DNA of 64,000 bases from positions 19,118,643 to 19,182,642 of the forward strand of contig CM041531.1 of NCBI GenBank assembly GCA_023238725.1. Reading direction: 5' to 3'. Numbering within the stretch: the stretch's first letter is position 1; every line of letters begins with the position of its first letter. Position numbers and translations under genes: made by a program. Below are positions 38,106-50,205 of the stretch, piece after piece. This DNA is from Scortum barcoo (Eukaryota; Chordata; Actinopteri; Centrarchiformes; Terapontidae). The notes under the pieces were generated by a model that had not been told where the DNA came from, did not search any database, and saw only the letters and a program-made list of their open reading frames with translations.

Positions 38106-40599
38106 TGATGGCTCTTTAAGAACTGAGCTTTTACTTCCAATCAAACAGACGTCTGCCTGACACATTACACAAGTCGCAACAGTGCCACGGGTGTGTTCAA
38201 GGTTTGTGCGGCGCAAGAGACACCGCAGAGATGCTGGCTCTCAGATGGTGAAATTGCCCGTGCTCGAGAGGCAGTAATCAAAGGGGCTGTTGTTGGATGA
38301 ACATCATGGAGTTGACTTTTCATCCACGCGGAACATATGTGGTTTTGCTAGACGAGGCACACTGGGTTGTTGAGCACAGTCACCCTTCATACAATAGTAG
38401 TGAGCACATGGATTCACCATGATGTCGGGCGCTGACTCCCGCATTATGATCAAAGCATGTCCAATGTGCTCAGCGTCCAGCCAGATGAAACTCATTTGGG
38501 CTGATTTTCTGGCATACACAGATGCACATTGGTTTGAGACTCCCACACCCAGCCCCAAAGGTAGAAGACGCACTGCACCACTGCGGATTGTTTTGTTTGT
38601 TTTTTTTCCACATATAACTTGTCAAACCCAAGGAAGAAAGTGGCTGCCAGTTGGTCCCAGAGGAGTGCGAGCTGGGTTGCATGTGTGAGGTATGAACTCA
38701 TGATGAGTCCTGTACATGTACTGTATGTTCACACACCTGCCCATAAAGCATGTTCACACACACACACAGCAGCGCAAGCCATCATCAGTGACACAAACCC
38801 TCTGTGGCGGTGTTTAGGCTACACTGAGCTCTCTTGATGCAACGTGTCCCCTACAATGGCGCACGCTTTCATTTCCATCCCCGTACGGCTGCTCCTATCT
38901 TTTGTTCGAGTCATTTACACCGCAGTTTATGCACACACAACATGTAAGCCCGCTGTACCTCCATGCAAAGAGAATGTAATGTAGGTCATCAAACAGAGCC
39001 GACTGGGAGAGTGCTGTTGTTTGCGAGCGGCGAGGCAGCCTCCAGAGTAAAGGACCGATGTGAAAGGAGGGGTGTAAAAAAAACAACAGAGGGGAAAAAA
39101 AACACAATGGAACAAACAAAAGCTTCTTCAACAAACTGTTAAAACGTGGAGCGCGTCTGTTTTGGGTGTTGTCACTGGTGGGTAGAGGTACAGAAATGCA
39201 GGAACACCGCTTTCTGTCACTCCCTCTCCCCCCGTCTCAGGCACCCTGGTGAATAGTTTATGCCTACGTACCTTCTACTCACCTCTGCTGTACTTTCCGT
39301 CCCATTATCGCTCCAACATGAGATTGCACTCAAGACAATGTTGGAATTTTTGATAACATGGATTGTGAAACTGAAACACCGCTTTGCATTAATAAACAAC
39401 ACAGTCTGGAGCTTTTAGAGCGGAATCCACCCTTTTCCTGCCGCTTGCCGTATTATTAGTAATATTACTTTTTCATCCAGGGCCTGTTGTCCGGTACCAT
39501 CTGAGTGATATTAGAGAAAGCTCTCAGCTTCCTGGATGGGGGAGCGGAGATGGGTGTTTCCTGAAACGCGATCTGGCAGGGCTGCTGTGATTTGAGTAAC
39601 CTCTGAATCTGCAACACAAATGACATCTGAAACGACAGGCTACGCTCAAAGCATGATTTCCCCATTCTCGCAGCTACCTTTGTCTGAAAGCCTGCGACAT
39701 CTCCATACCCAGGTGTGGTGCTGTAAGTGTCTGAGTCGCACCTTGGCCTAGTTTTGGAGCAGAGTGGATGCACGACATCCTCATCCCCGCAGTCGACACA
39801 GTGGCAGAACAGACTTCTTTGCCTGGGACTTACTTTTGTGGCTTTTCTATCAAGCTCTTGTCGCTCTGCCACAACCTCACACCTCCCCGGCAAATACAGT
39901 GACTCAACCAGCCTCCCATTTCCAACACATGTTTACCACATCAAGAGACAGAGACCCCATCCGACCTCCTTTGTGAGAGATAATGTTCACATTCCTATGG
40001 TAAGTGCTCTGTCATGGCCAGTGGGTTCTTGCCTAACAATAAAACATACAAAAGCTGTACGCTGGTGCAAGATGTGGACGACAACACAAACCCAAATCAT
40101 TTTCTCACAAAAGTGAAAATCTAACCTCTCTGATCTTGATCCATTTTTGGATCATCTCCCTTTGGATCATCACCTTCTCTGTGAGGTTCTTATGAAGGAC
40201 CCCCTTTTATGTAAACACTACTTAAAGGTTCAAAATGTTTCAAATTTAGGAAGAGCACTGTAATAGATTTGATCAGAGAGAGAAAGAGAACATATACAGG
40301 AGGATGTTCACCAAGGGGCTCACTATGGCCAGTGCTTGAAACGCTATCAAAGATCTGGTCTCCCCATCCTTTGAGAGTAATTACAGTTACTGTATCTGCT
40401 GCTCGGTCTGATTTGCGTTAGCAGCTTGACAGACAGCCAAGGCACTTGGACGAAAAGGACAGAAATTTATAGCGCAACGCTTGTCTTCTCATTTGCCTTG
40501 GCCAGGCTTTCGACAGCCTCAAAAAGCTGGTAAGCTTCAGATACTTTGAACCGTATGATAAGGATCAGCTCAAGTCAGACAGACGCTGCGCTGAGAAGA
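38106..40599. other. Gene desert, nothing assigned
   Basis: The 142-codon minus frame at 39465-39893 and the overlapping 129-codon plus frame resemble no family. A short CA run lies near 38754-38766. Confidence 0.45.
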
Positions 40600-40760
40600 A
40601 TCCAATTTTACATGAGGGCTTTCAAAGAAGTACGACATCCGTAATTGAATATAGAGAACCCCGATAAAGTGATCAAAGCAGGGAGCCTGCAAAGTTAATG
40701 AAAATAAATAAGGCTAAAAAGTGCATTTCTCTTTAGAGACAGGAGGGTTTAAAAGGATAG
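40600..40760. promoter_or_regulatory. Candidate conserved noncoding element G
   Basis: GTAATTGAAT, CCCGATAAAG and GATCAAAG (40671-40678, TCF/LEF-type) lie within 60 bp of unique sequence. Confidence 0.3.
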
Positions 40761-43699
40761 TGTTTTATCCTCGGTGCTGAGACCTGTCTTTTAATAAGGA
40801 TCATAATGAGGGGTTTCCTTTTTTATAAAAAAAAAAAAAAAATTCACAAGCCCGGGAACAGGACAGAATTTGATTAGGCCAGCCAGCTCTGTTTGCGAGT
40901 GTGTGGAATAGATCCATCCATTCCTGATGTGGCTCCCAGCAGTCGACAGCTCTGCCAACCGTTGTCATTTTCTGGCAGCCAGATTACTCTTGGGGTGGCA
41001 TTTTCACAGTTGTCAAGTGAGGATTTAATGGCCAATTATCCTCAGATAAATATATCTCTGCTGAGGAGAGGGAGCCGTCGTAGGAGTGGGAGACTATCGC
41101 TTCTAATTGTGGGCTAAAGAAAGAGGGAAACATGTCTGTTCAAAGCCTCCAGAGACTGGCCAACTTCGTATATCCCCATGCTGCTGCTTCATCATCACCC
41201 AAGAAGGCAGTTGGATCCCTTAAAATAAAATCCAATGTACTGTAAATCACATGTTACGCTCGCAGCGCAAAGTACACGCTGCCGTTAAACAGGGTGTCGC
41301 TGTCCTCACTTTAACCGGAGCTGTGCTGTCGATAGTTGTTTTCTCTCACTGGTGTTTGTGACAGGGGAGGAAATCACTCACTGAGGAGACTGTTTAGGCC
41401 GGCAGCATGACTGAAACACAAGAATGATGGGATTATAGACGCTGAAACACTGAAAAACAAAACTTAGCACCTGGCTGCTGGGCTACAGGAGTGACGTCAA
41501 GGAAAACACTGGGCAAGGCAATGATAAGTAAAATGTTACAGTGGAGTTTATGTTTTCATTTACATAACATTACGTTTTCTTTTATTACAAACATTGAATA
41601 AAAAGATGTAAAAATAAACCATTTAATTTTGAAGCCATTTAGTGGAACCAGAGTAAAAGACCATTCCGATTCAAGTGTCATGTGCGCAGAGCACAAACTT
41701 CCTATGTGGGACTTCCTCCTCCTCACTGAGATCAGTAGTAACTCCTATAGGGTCTGACTTACACTGGAACTGAGTAAAGTTTTGCTCGGCAGTGACAGAA
41801 ACCGGCCGGTTTCAGGCGCAAGCATTATACAGACATACGTCTGTGTTGCTGGCAGGCTCGCGGTGTGTAGATGTCAGTGGTTATAGGGGCTAACAGGCTG
41901 AACGGCCTGCACCGACGTCACCTCAGGTTAATGACAGTGACAGTCTCAATCGCTGGGGTGGTGGAGAGGATTTAATGCCTCCCCTTTGGCACCAGGAAGT
42001 GCTGATAATGATGCTGGATGGCATGGAGCGTGTCCCTTCTGACATCGGCGATGATTTAAAGCCCTGCGATGGTGAGCAAGTACATACATGTACGCACACA
42101 CACACACACAGGCAGATAGGCACGCGCACACACAATGACGCCTCACATAACGTACTGTTTTCTTTCTTTCTTTTTTATTTTATTTTTTTTTTTTTTACAA
42201 GGGAAGAACACATTAATCAACAGACTGCCATTAAAAACCATGATCATGGACACAGTAATGCTACTATAAACAACGATTAATTAAAAGTGTGACCCACAAA
42301 ACAAAAATCTAAATTTGTTATGTCAAATATCGGTGGCTGCGTGTAAAAAACAACATGTGAAACTGCACTTACAGTGTAAAATATGGACACACGTACATAG
42401 AAACAGACATGTAAATACTTTACGTGTTTCCCCATCTAAAAGAGGCTTCATTGTAGTCGGAGGGGTGCTCTGCAGATCATTTCCCTCTAAATAATGATCC
42501 CCAAAGGGTATGGCAGAAGTTATGAAGTTCTTTTTATAGCCCAACACACAAACCATAATGATGCAAGGAAAAAAAAACACAGCAAACAAATAATGCACGA
42601 CCAAACAGAAACTGGGCTCATTTTGAAACTCTGTTTTATCTATTATGCTATGCTATGCTTAAAAAGGTTTTTACCAGCCAGATTTGTCATACATTCGTGT
42701 GCAGCACGACTAGACTGCACTCATGACGCTTTGCCTAGTGTTAGCGAGCTAGCTCTGACACACTGTGGCGTACCAACAGCAAGAAAATCGAAGGTACGGA
42801 TGCGATGGATTTGGATGGATTTCAATGGGAGTAATTGGCTTAGTGACAGGAGTCTTCGGTTTTTCGTGAGGCATTTTTGAGCTAACAAGCTACCTTGCTA
42901 ACCAGCTATCAGATACGACCATGTGCAATGACCTGTGCTACACATGTCACAGTCTAAGCGTGTCAAACGAGGAGCCAGACATATTTTATGCACATAGCTC
43001 ATTATTTCAGATTGTAACATACAATTCGGTGGTGTTTAAAAAAAAAAAAATCCAATTACAATTCAACATTAGGCTGTCACAATGCACATCAATAAGCCAA
43101 CAGACTTGACTTATTAAGCTACTTTTTCTGTCAATTACTGAACATTGCCACGGCCATATGGTGCTATTGCTAATATTAGGTTAGCGGTACCGTTGCAAAG
43201 GTAACACATTCATTTATTAAGGATGAATTATAAACCGTGTAATGGCCGTTATAGCATCACCGAAACATGAGTTTTTCTTTTTTTTTGTTTTTTTTTTGCA
43301 AGGGGAATGACAAGGAACACCCATGACAAGATGCTGACATGTTAAAAGTTACCTCTAAAAGTTACACCTAACCTAAAGTGTTGCATGTGATGTTCACCCA
43401 GGCACAGGTGTGACGTGTGTGCTCTCCCTACCGCCTGATGTGAGGCGACCTCAGTGTAACTGACCGAAATTAAACTGAACATTTTTCCTCCCCATCGCTA
43501 CGTCGTTTGCGCTCACACTCACTATTTCTGCTCTCTAAGTCGAGGCTTGGCCCGTCGTTGCCTGCTTCCCTCCTCTTTCCTGCCTCCGCTCTTTATATTT
43601 ACATTATCATCATTGACACTGTAATGATTGGTGTGATTATGCATGCGGACGGGGCTGCGAACGGGTGTGTTGACACGGTGTTGACAGGCTGGCGCGGTC
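40761..43699. other. Gene desert, nothing assigned
   Basis: Holds A- and T-runs (about 40828, 42182 and 43274) and a CA run at about 42096. No gene recognised. Confidence 0.45.
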
Positions 43700-43860
43700 A
43701 CATCTCTCCCACTGTCTCAGGTGGGAGCTCTGGTTATGCACAGCCTTCATTTAGATTCGATTACAGTGATGCACGCCTTATGGGTGTCACTTCTCTTCCG
43801 CTTCACAATTTAGGGAGAGAGGATGGGCAGTAATTGTGCTACCTGGGTTCCGAAGCCCTG
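43700..43860. promoter_or_regulatory. Candidate conserved noncoding element H
   Basis: Unique stretch with GGTTATGCACAGCC, CATTTAGATTCGATTACAGTGATGC-type words and no repeats; open frames over it show no domain. Confidence 0.28.
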
Positions 43861-46800
43861 GTGGCAAATCAAGCAGCGGGTGCACGGTGGCATATCGTCT
43901 GGCTGCCTTTCTCCAGCTCATTTATTTGCCTCCAGTTGTCAACGCGGGACTATCACTGTGTGCAAATTAGCTCACCAGGCCTTCAAGGAGCCACGCTGCC
44001 TCTTCCCGCCCACCCCGCCCGAGTGACGCCTGTTATGTCCAATTACACACCCAGTAGCTGTGATTAGCATGTGTAACTAGCAGCTCCAGCATGACAGCAT
44101 GCACACGTGGAGTGCATATTGTACATACACAAACAAACACAGATACACACAACCTCATCCGCATCTGCTTCATTACCTGCGATCCCCCCTCGCTGCAGGT
44201 GCAGAGCGGTGTCTCCTCTGGGTTTTCATCTCCTTATTTAAGCCTCCTCGGGGCCTTCATTGTTCCCTGCAATGAGAGCTATCAGCTAATAAGTGACGAG
44301 CTATATAAAATATATATATGACATGTATATGTTTTACATCACATCTACGGCACATCGTATCTTCTTAAAGGCAATGCAGGTGAGCATAGAAATCACACTT
44401 TCAAACAATACCATTATGTGACACATGCCACCATGACGCATATTCCCAGAGTAAAAGAATCTGCTGGGAACAGAAAGATCACAGTTTCTTCTCTAGTCAA
44501 CAGAGCGGATTCTCATCTTACCAGCTCCAAAGCCTTTGGGTATTGCATATTGCAAATAGCCTACAGCAATGCAGTTATGTGGAACAGAATAGAACAGCAC
44601 GCTTGGTTTTGCTTGGTTAAAAATGAAATGTTAGATCTGTAGCGTTTACTGTCGTACAGTTGTTGTTATTTCAGTCTGCGGATATTTGTGGCGCGGCTCT
44701 CGACATGGCCCGACCAAAGAGGCAGCATTACTCAGGCTCTGGCCACATGTGAGCCGCACATTACGACGAGCTGCGCTGGCCTCTGACCACCCCTGCTCTC
44801 AAACTGCAGCGAAAACAAAAGAAGACAGAGAGTTCAAAGTGGTGTCTGTTTTGTGTGTAGTCATGGTGGCCTGCCTCTGGATGCTTTCATCATATCTCTC
44901 AGTGATGCCACAGTGCCCAGAGGGGGTGATGTCACAGCAAGGTCAATGTCAAATATGAAAGAGGGAGAAGTGGCTGCCAAGGACTTGTGGGGAGAGACAA
45001 ATTTAACCAGAAGTGTCCTGAGATGGGAGGCAAGAAGGCACCATGTGGCACATCCGCCTGCTGGCCTGCACATCAGGCCTATATAATGTCAGCCAAGCAA
45101 GGCCTCGAGGCCTGGGGAGGCAGATAGTAAACCACATGCTTCCGTTTATGTCTCTGTCACTCTTTGTCTCCTCTCTCGGTCTATCTGGAGCGCAGTCAGA
45201 TGGACAAAGTGCGAGGGAACAAAGGGAGCATTGGTATCCTCAGTGCGACGCTTACTGCTCGGAGCAGCTGTGGAAATGTCAAACAGGGCTGAGATGAGAG
45301 AAGTGTCGCGGGTGGAATGAAACTGCTGACACCTCATTTCCTTTCATTCCCAGTTCTGAAGCTACTTTTGTCACAGACTGTTTTATATATGCGCAGGTCC
45401 TATCTCTCATCACTTGTGCTTCTCACTCGACATCAACCGGAGGAACGCAACACATGCTATCACGCAAACTGCTCCTTGTGAGCCATTTGTTCTGCCGTGG
45501 TAGCGTGCTCTTTGTTTGAACCTATACCGTCTGTTTCTCCCCAAATCTACTTTCTTTTTAGCGGGAGTACAGAGGGAGACACAGTTACTCAGGCTGGCTG
45601 ACGGTTGTTCTGTGTGAGTGTGTTGTGATTACTGTCTCCACTATCACTATTCTTCTCTTCCCGAAACGTAAATCTCATGTTTTAAAGATTCCTTTAATGG
45701 GAATCAAAGTCTAAATATTTCAATACAGCTACTTTATTATTCAGCAGACTCACAGGCATTTCCAGCCATCTGACTGCGAGAAATCCATGTGTCGCACGTC
45801 TTAACGGTGCAGGTACATGGCTTCAGCTGGCAATATTACAAGGATTAGCATGGCATATGAAATATTTAGTGGATTTCTTCTCCCCTCCCTCTAAAACCTA
45901 ATAAATCAAATGACTGCCAAATGTCATTAAAGTGATGGTCTTTGACTGGGTAAGAGAGAGCGCCTTTTCATATTCAAATTTGGGGTGGAAGAAATGAAAG
46001 AGCGGAAAGGTTACTTGGTTTAGCTGACAACCCCCAGTGCCCCGACGCTGGTGGGTGAAGACTCGAGGAAGGGCAGATGGAAGGAGGAAGAAGGAGTAGT
46101 GGGGCGCTGTGACAGAGAAGGTATTGTCTGACATGCCAGCCGGGCGTCCTCGTGGCATTGGTCTCCTGTTGGCGCAGGCAGGGCGTCTGGCCCGCTGTTT
46201 TGATTAGTCAAAGATGTTTTTTTTTTTTTCCCCACTTTTCTTTTTCTTTTTTTTTGGGCGAGGTGTCACCTCACAGCGGATCACAGGCAGGGGCTAGTGG
46301 GACAACCAGCTGTCTCTGTCACCAACTGTCACCAGCATTGTCTCTCCTCCTTCACTGGCTGAACAGATGACGGACATTTGAATGGCAGGCACCATTGTGG
46401 CCCCCCCCACCTACACCCCCCACCTCTCCCACAAACCCGGCATACAGAGGAATCATCGATATTCATCCCCTCGCCCACCTCCAGCCTCCCTTTCTGTGTT
46501 TCGTGTCATTCATATGTAAAAGCAGAGATAAAACATATGGTGCTAATTTGCAACAAATCAACAGTGACCCGGGCCGACTTTCTACTGTGGATATTCATAG
46601 TGAGAGTTACTAGACGCCCAGCACCTGTCTGTGTTTGAAGCCTTGCCTTATTCATTACCAAAGTGTGTTGGCAACGAGTGTCAACAAAGGCACAGCAGGC
46701 CTATAATTTGCATTCTTCCTACAAGGTGACATAATGATGTAAATTATCAAAGAAAACTGATTTTGTGTAAGACGCCGAGGTTGTTGTAATGCCATTGGCA

Positions 46801-47269
46801 CTGATCTCACGAGACTATTTGAAAAGGAAATTATAATAGATATACAAGGCACTGTTTGTTGCCTTAACTCCAAAGGGAAATCAGCTCCAGAATCATCTGC
46901 ATTTTAACTCATTGAATGGCAGCTGTCCTCATGTCGACACCTCATCAGAAATGACAACATTGATCTGAGGAGGGATACAGTGAGCCAAACAAACTTTGAT
47001 TTCACTCCACTTACATCATTAGAGCCGCTCATAAGGTCACAGCATAGGGAATCAGATGGAGGAACATCATGAAAAACATAGCTGGATTAAAAGGAAACAG
47101 CGTTGACAAAGTTAATATCCATTATACATCAAATTGATAATGTTAATTTTGAATAAGTCAGAGGTGTGAAATATTCATGTGGAGCTGTCCAAAGTTTTTT
47201 TTTCTGTTCCTTTTCTCTCCTCCTTCTTCTTCTCTTCCCGTTGACTTGACTTTCTTCTCCATTAATTAT
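43861..47269. other. Gene desert, nothing assigned
   Basis: No coding exon or named repeat recognised; T-rich runs near 46216-46255 and a C-run at about 46402. Confidence 0.45.
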
Positions 47270-47500
47270 CATGCCCAGGAGGTTTTTCAGGGAGAGGAGC
47301 AGCCATCAGGCTGAATCATCTTGACAAGGCGGCATGGCCCAATTACACCAGAGCTCCGCCGGGCTTTGATGTGGCGGAAAAGCAGAGAGATAGGGGCAAA
47401 TTGCACAGCCATATTATGGTAATGATCTGATTTAATCCTGCCACTAAACTTTATGTAGCTTGTTTAAAGAAGATGCTAACGCTAATTATAGAGGTGCACA
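47270..47500. promoter_or_regulatory. Candidate conserved noncoding element I
   Basis: Unique block with CATTAATTATCATG just upstream, CCCAATTACACC, a CATATTATGGTAATGATC stretch and TAATCC (47433-47438). Dense homeodomain-type cores. Confidence 0.38.
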
Positions 47501-47859
47501 GAGGTGCTGGGTGGGATCGGGTGGAGAGGGCTGAGCCGAGGGGCCTGTGGTGGCAGCGCTGCCACCGTGGCTGGTGGGAGTTTCGAGTCTACAAAGTGCA
47601 GCTCATAAATGTTGTAAATGAAAATGAGACAAAGTGGACTGATTTCCGTTTAATTATACATCCAGCACAGGTGAAAAGGTCAGGGGTAGAGGAGAGGAGG
47701 GCATGTGCGCAAGCTCAAAATCTGTTGGGCTAGCGTCGTTAATTAACACATCTGAGGATGGGAGGTAGAGCAGGTTTGAGAGAAAGGGAAACGGACTGAG
47801 ACGAGAGGAAAGGGAGATGTGGGGAGGGGGGTTAGAGAGGGGTGTTACAAGGAACGCAC

Positions 47860-48070
47860 GATAATATCAGCCTGTAATTAACTTGTCACTTCAATTACAG
47901 CCCCTCAGATTGGAATTGTCTTGGGTTATGGCGCTGGGCCCTGTCTGTATGGTTAATTAGTCTGACGAGTAGCCACCATGCTCCTCTCCGCTCTCCACGC
48001 CGTCACGCCCGCAGCAACTTGGTTTATTGTTCCCGATGATTGACTAGCATGCAGCCGAGAGCGGATCAAA
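47860..48070. promoter_or_regulatory. Candidate conserved noncoding element J
   Basis: Three homeodomain cores lie within 90 bp: TAATTA (47875-47880), CAATTA (47893-47898) and TTAATTAG (47953-47960), with GATTGG and a CGATGATTGACTAGC word. Repeat-free and unusually motif-dense. Confidence 0.4.
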
Positions 48071-49753
48071 CTCAAGAGAAGGAGCGCGACTGATCGGCTG
48101 TCAGAGGTAAACCAACTCCATACCGTCCCTCTATTATATTACGACTTTGACCTCTTTGCTTGTTTTTCTTTATCAATTATTGATGTCTTTGTAAAATGGA
48201 TTATGATCCAGAATGTGCTTGAAATAAGCCCAAGTTGATTTTATCTTCAAACAGGATGAGACATAACCGCTGAGGGCCGCCTTAACCTAAAAGCTCTGCA
48301 TTTAAAGAATGAAAGGATTACTCATTCGCAGCTCTGAGCTCATTGAGGTAAGAAGGGCTGACCGTGATGTGAACCCACCTGTAGACCATTTCCAACTGTT
48401 AGTCCATTATTAGGAGAGAAAGAAGAAGAAATGAATGAGGACAACGATAAAGACATAGCGAAACCAGTAGATGAATTCATATAGGAGTTTTCCCTTTGTG
48501 CTTTTCTTGTTTACCGGACCACAAGCCATCAGAGCCGGTGAGATATGAAAGCAAATATAAATATCACACTGACAAATTGCAGACTAGAGAGCAGTCACAA
48601 AGCTAACTTGTAGAACAGACTTATCTTTGATAGTGTCTATTATATTCACAAGGAAAACGGTGTATATATCAGTAGGCAGAAAAAAGTAAACATAATTATC
48701 TGTTTGCATTATGCTCAGGAGGAGATCAAAGATATTTAGCATTCTTAGAGAGGTTTTTAAACTTTTTTAAATACAAGTGAAGTGCTATAAATATACATTA
48801 GAGAGACAGTTGCAGTATCTGCTACAGTTTGTCCTCTGCGTTACCTCGCTCCGTGAAGATGAGGACATCTCCTGGGATGCTGAGGGCCTCTTTGTCAGGA
48901 TTCATCACTTACACAGGCAGTCGTGTGTACTATCACAGCTCTCAGTGTAACTCTTTGAAATCTCACTGTTATGCGGAAGAGCTCGCAAAGATGTGTCGAA
49001 CATTTTGACACAGGTATAATCCGCACCGGGCCGGAGCGGATCGACGTGTTTTCTTGGAGCCTCGGAGGGAACTTTGACAGTTTTCGCTGCATCACGTACT
49101 TAGTCTGTGCATTGATTTCACAAGATAAATGCATAAAAAGATTAAAAAGTGTTGAGCTTTACTTAATATGGCAGCAATATTTGTAGAGAGAGTTGCTTTA
49201 TAGAGTTTTTTTAATGGAAGGCATGCTTTCGTTTTCATTTCTTTTTCACTCAATACAGTAGATTTTTCGCCTGTCTCAGTCAATTCATGTGCATCTGTAC
49301 ATCTGTAGTGTTAATGTATTTAACAGATGGACTCACAGTGTACCTCAAATGATGGTCTTTACCTGGGAAATATCACATTTTTTACACTAATATGTTGAAT
49401 AGAGTGTGAAATCAAACATCTTTGAAGTGAGGAAGTTGCTGTTGGCTGACTACTTTCTCTATCTCTTTTTTTCCACTATTGTCTTTTAGATGTCCACACC
49501 ACAGTGGAGAACTTGACATCCAGATCTGTTTTAAGCATGGGACTGTGACGCAACGGCACTAACCACCAAGACTCCCACCACAGTTGCCACGTTTTTTTAA
49601 CTCTGGGTGTGTGTAAAATGTCAGCTGATGCAATCCATCATTGCATTGCCTGGTCAACATGTGCATGCTCAGAACCGGGCAACTGGTTTGTCTCTAGTTT
49701 AAATATAATTTTTCATTTAAACTAGCACTAAAATGATGACTCTGGAACTGTTC
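48071..49753. other. Gene desert, nothing assigned
   Basis: No coding exon, RNA gene or named repeat recognised. Confidence 0.45.
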
Positions 49754-49835
49754 CTCGAGAACCGCTCATCCAAAAACCTTTACACTAGAGGCTACACAAC
49801 CAAGTGTAAAGTCAGTTGGATGAGCGGTTGTCGAG
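49754..49835. repeat. Fold-back hairpin element
   Basis: Arms 49754-49773 and 49816-49835 are complementary at 19 of 20 positions. After a symmetric 5-by-5 internal loop, 49779-49786 (TTTACACT) pairs perfectly with 49803-49810 (AGTGTAAA), leaving a 16-nt loop. It adjoins teleost repeat sequence, so a fold-back transposon remnant is the first explanation. Confidence 0.7.
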
Positions 49836-49939
49836 ATAATCCGAGGACTGATAGACAGACAGACAAACAGAGATTCATTGCATTACAGTAAGATATCACA
49901 AACTTTAACTTTGATCTATAATAACTGCTGTGTGTTTCA

Positions 49940-50205
49940 CGTTAGTCTATGCCTTTGAGAAAGTAGTGAAACATCAACATCAGCGTGGCAACATGCGCAT
50001 AGTGATATGTTAACATGCTAATGTTTAGCAGGTATAATGTTACCATATTTACCATCTTAGTTAAGCATTTACCACATTACTAACATTTGCTAATTAGCTC
50101 TAATAAAAGTGCCAGATGAATCATGGATCATCATTATTCAGAATAGAAACATCAGTGTACATACCAGATTTCACTGCAATCAGTCCAATAGTTTTTTAAA
50201 TGTAT
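49940..50205 (+). repeat. Teleost interspersed repeat fragment
   Basis: AACATGCTAATGTTTAGCAGG, TTACCATCTTAGTTAAGC, AACATTTGCTAATTAGC and TTTCACTGCAATCAGTCCAATAG, in this order, belong to a family common in percomorph genomes (recognised from experience; no database name given). Confidence 0.7.

Noticed and set aside
38890..38920. GTTCGAGTC resembling a tRNA B box
   Set aside because: No matching A box, acceptor stem or cloverleaf around it.
39465..40116. 142-codon minus and 129-codon plus open frames overlapping each other
   Set aside because: Antisense overlap with no family resemblance on either strand; consistent with chance in moderately GC-rich noncoding DNA.
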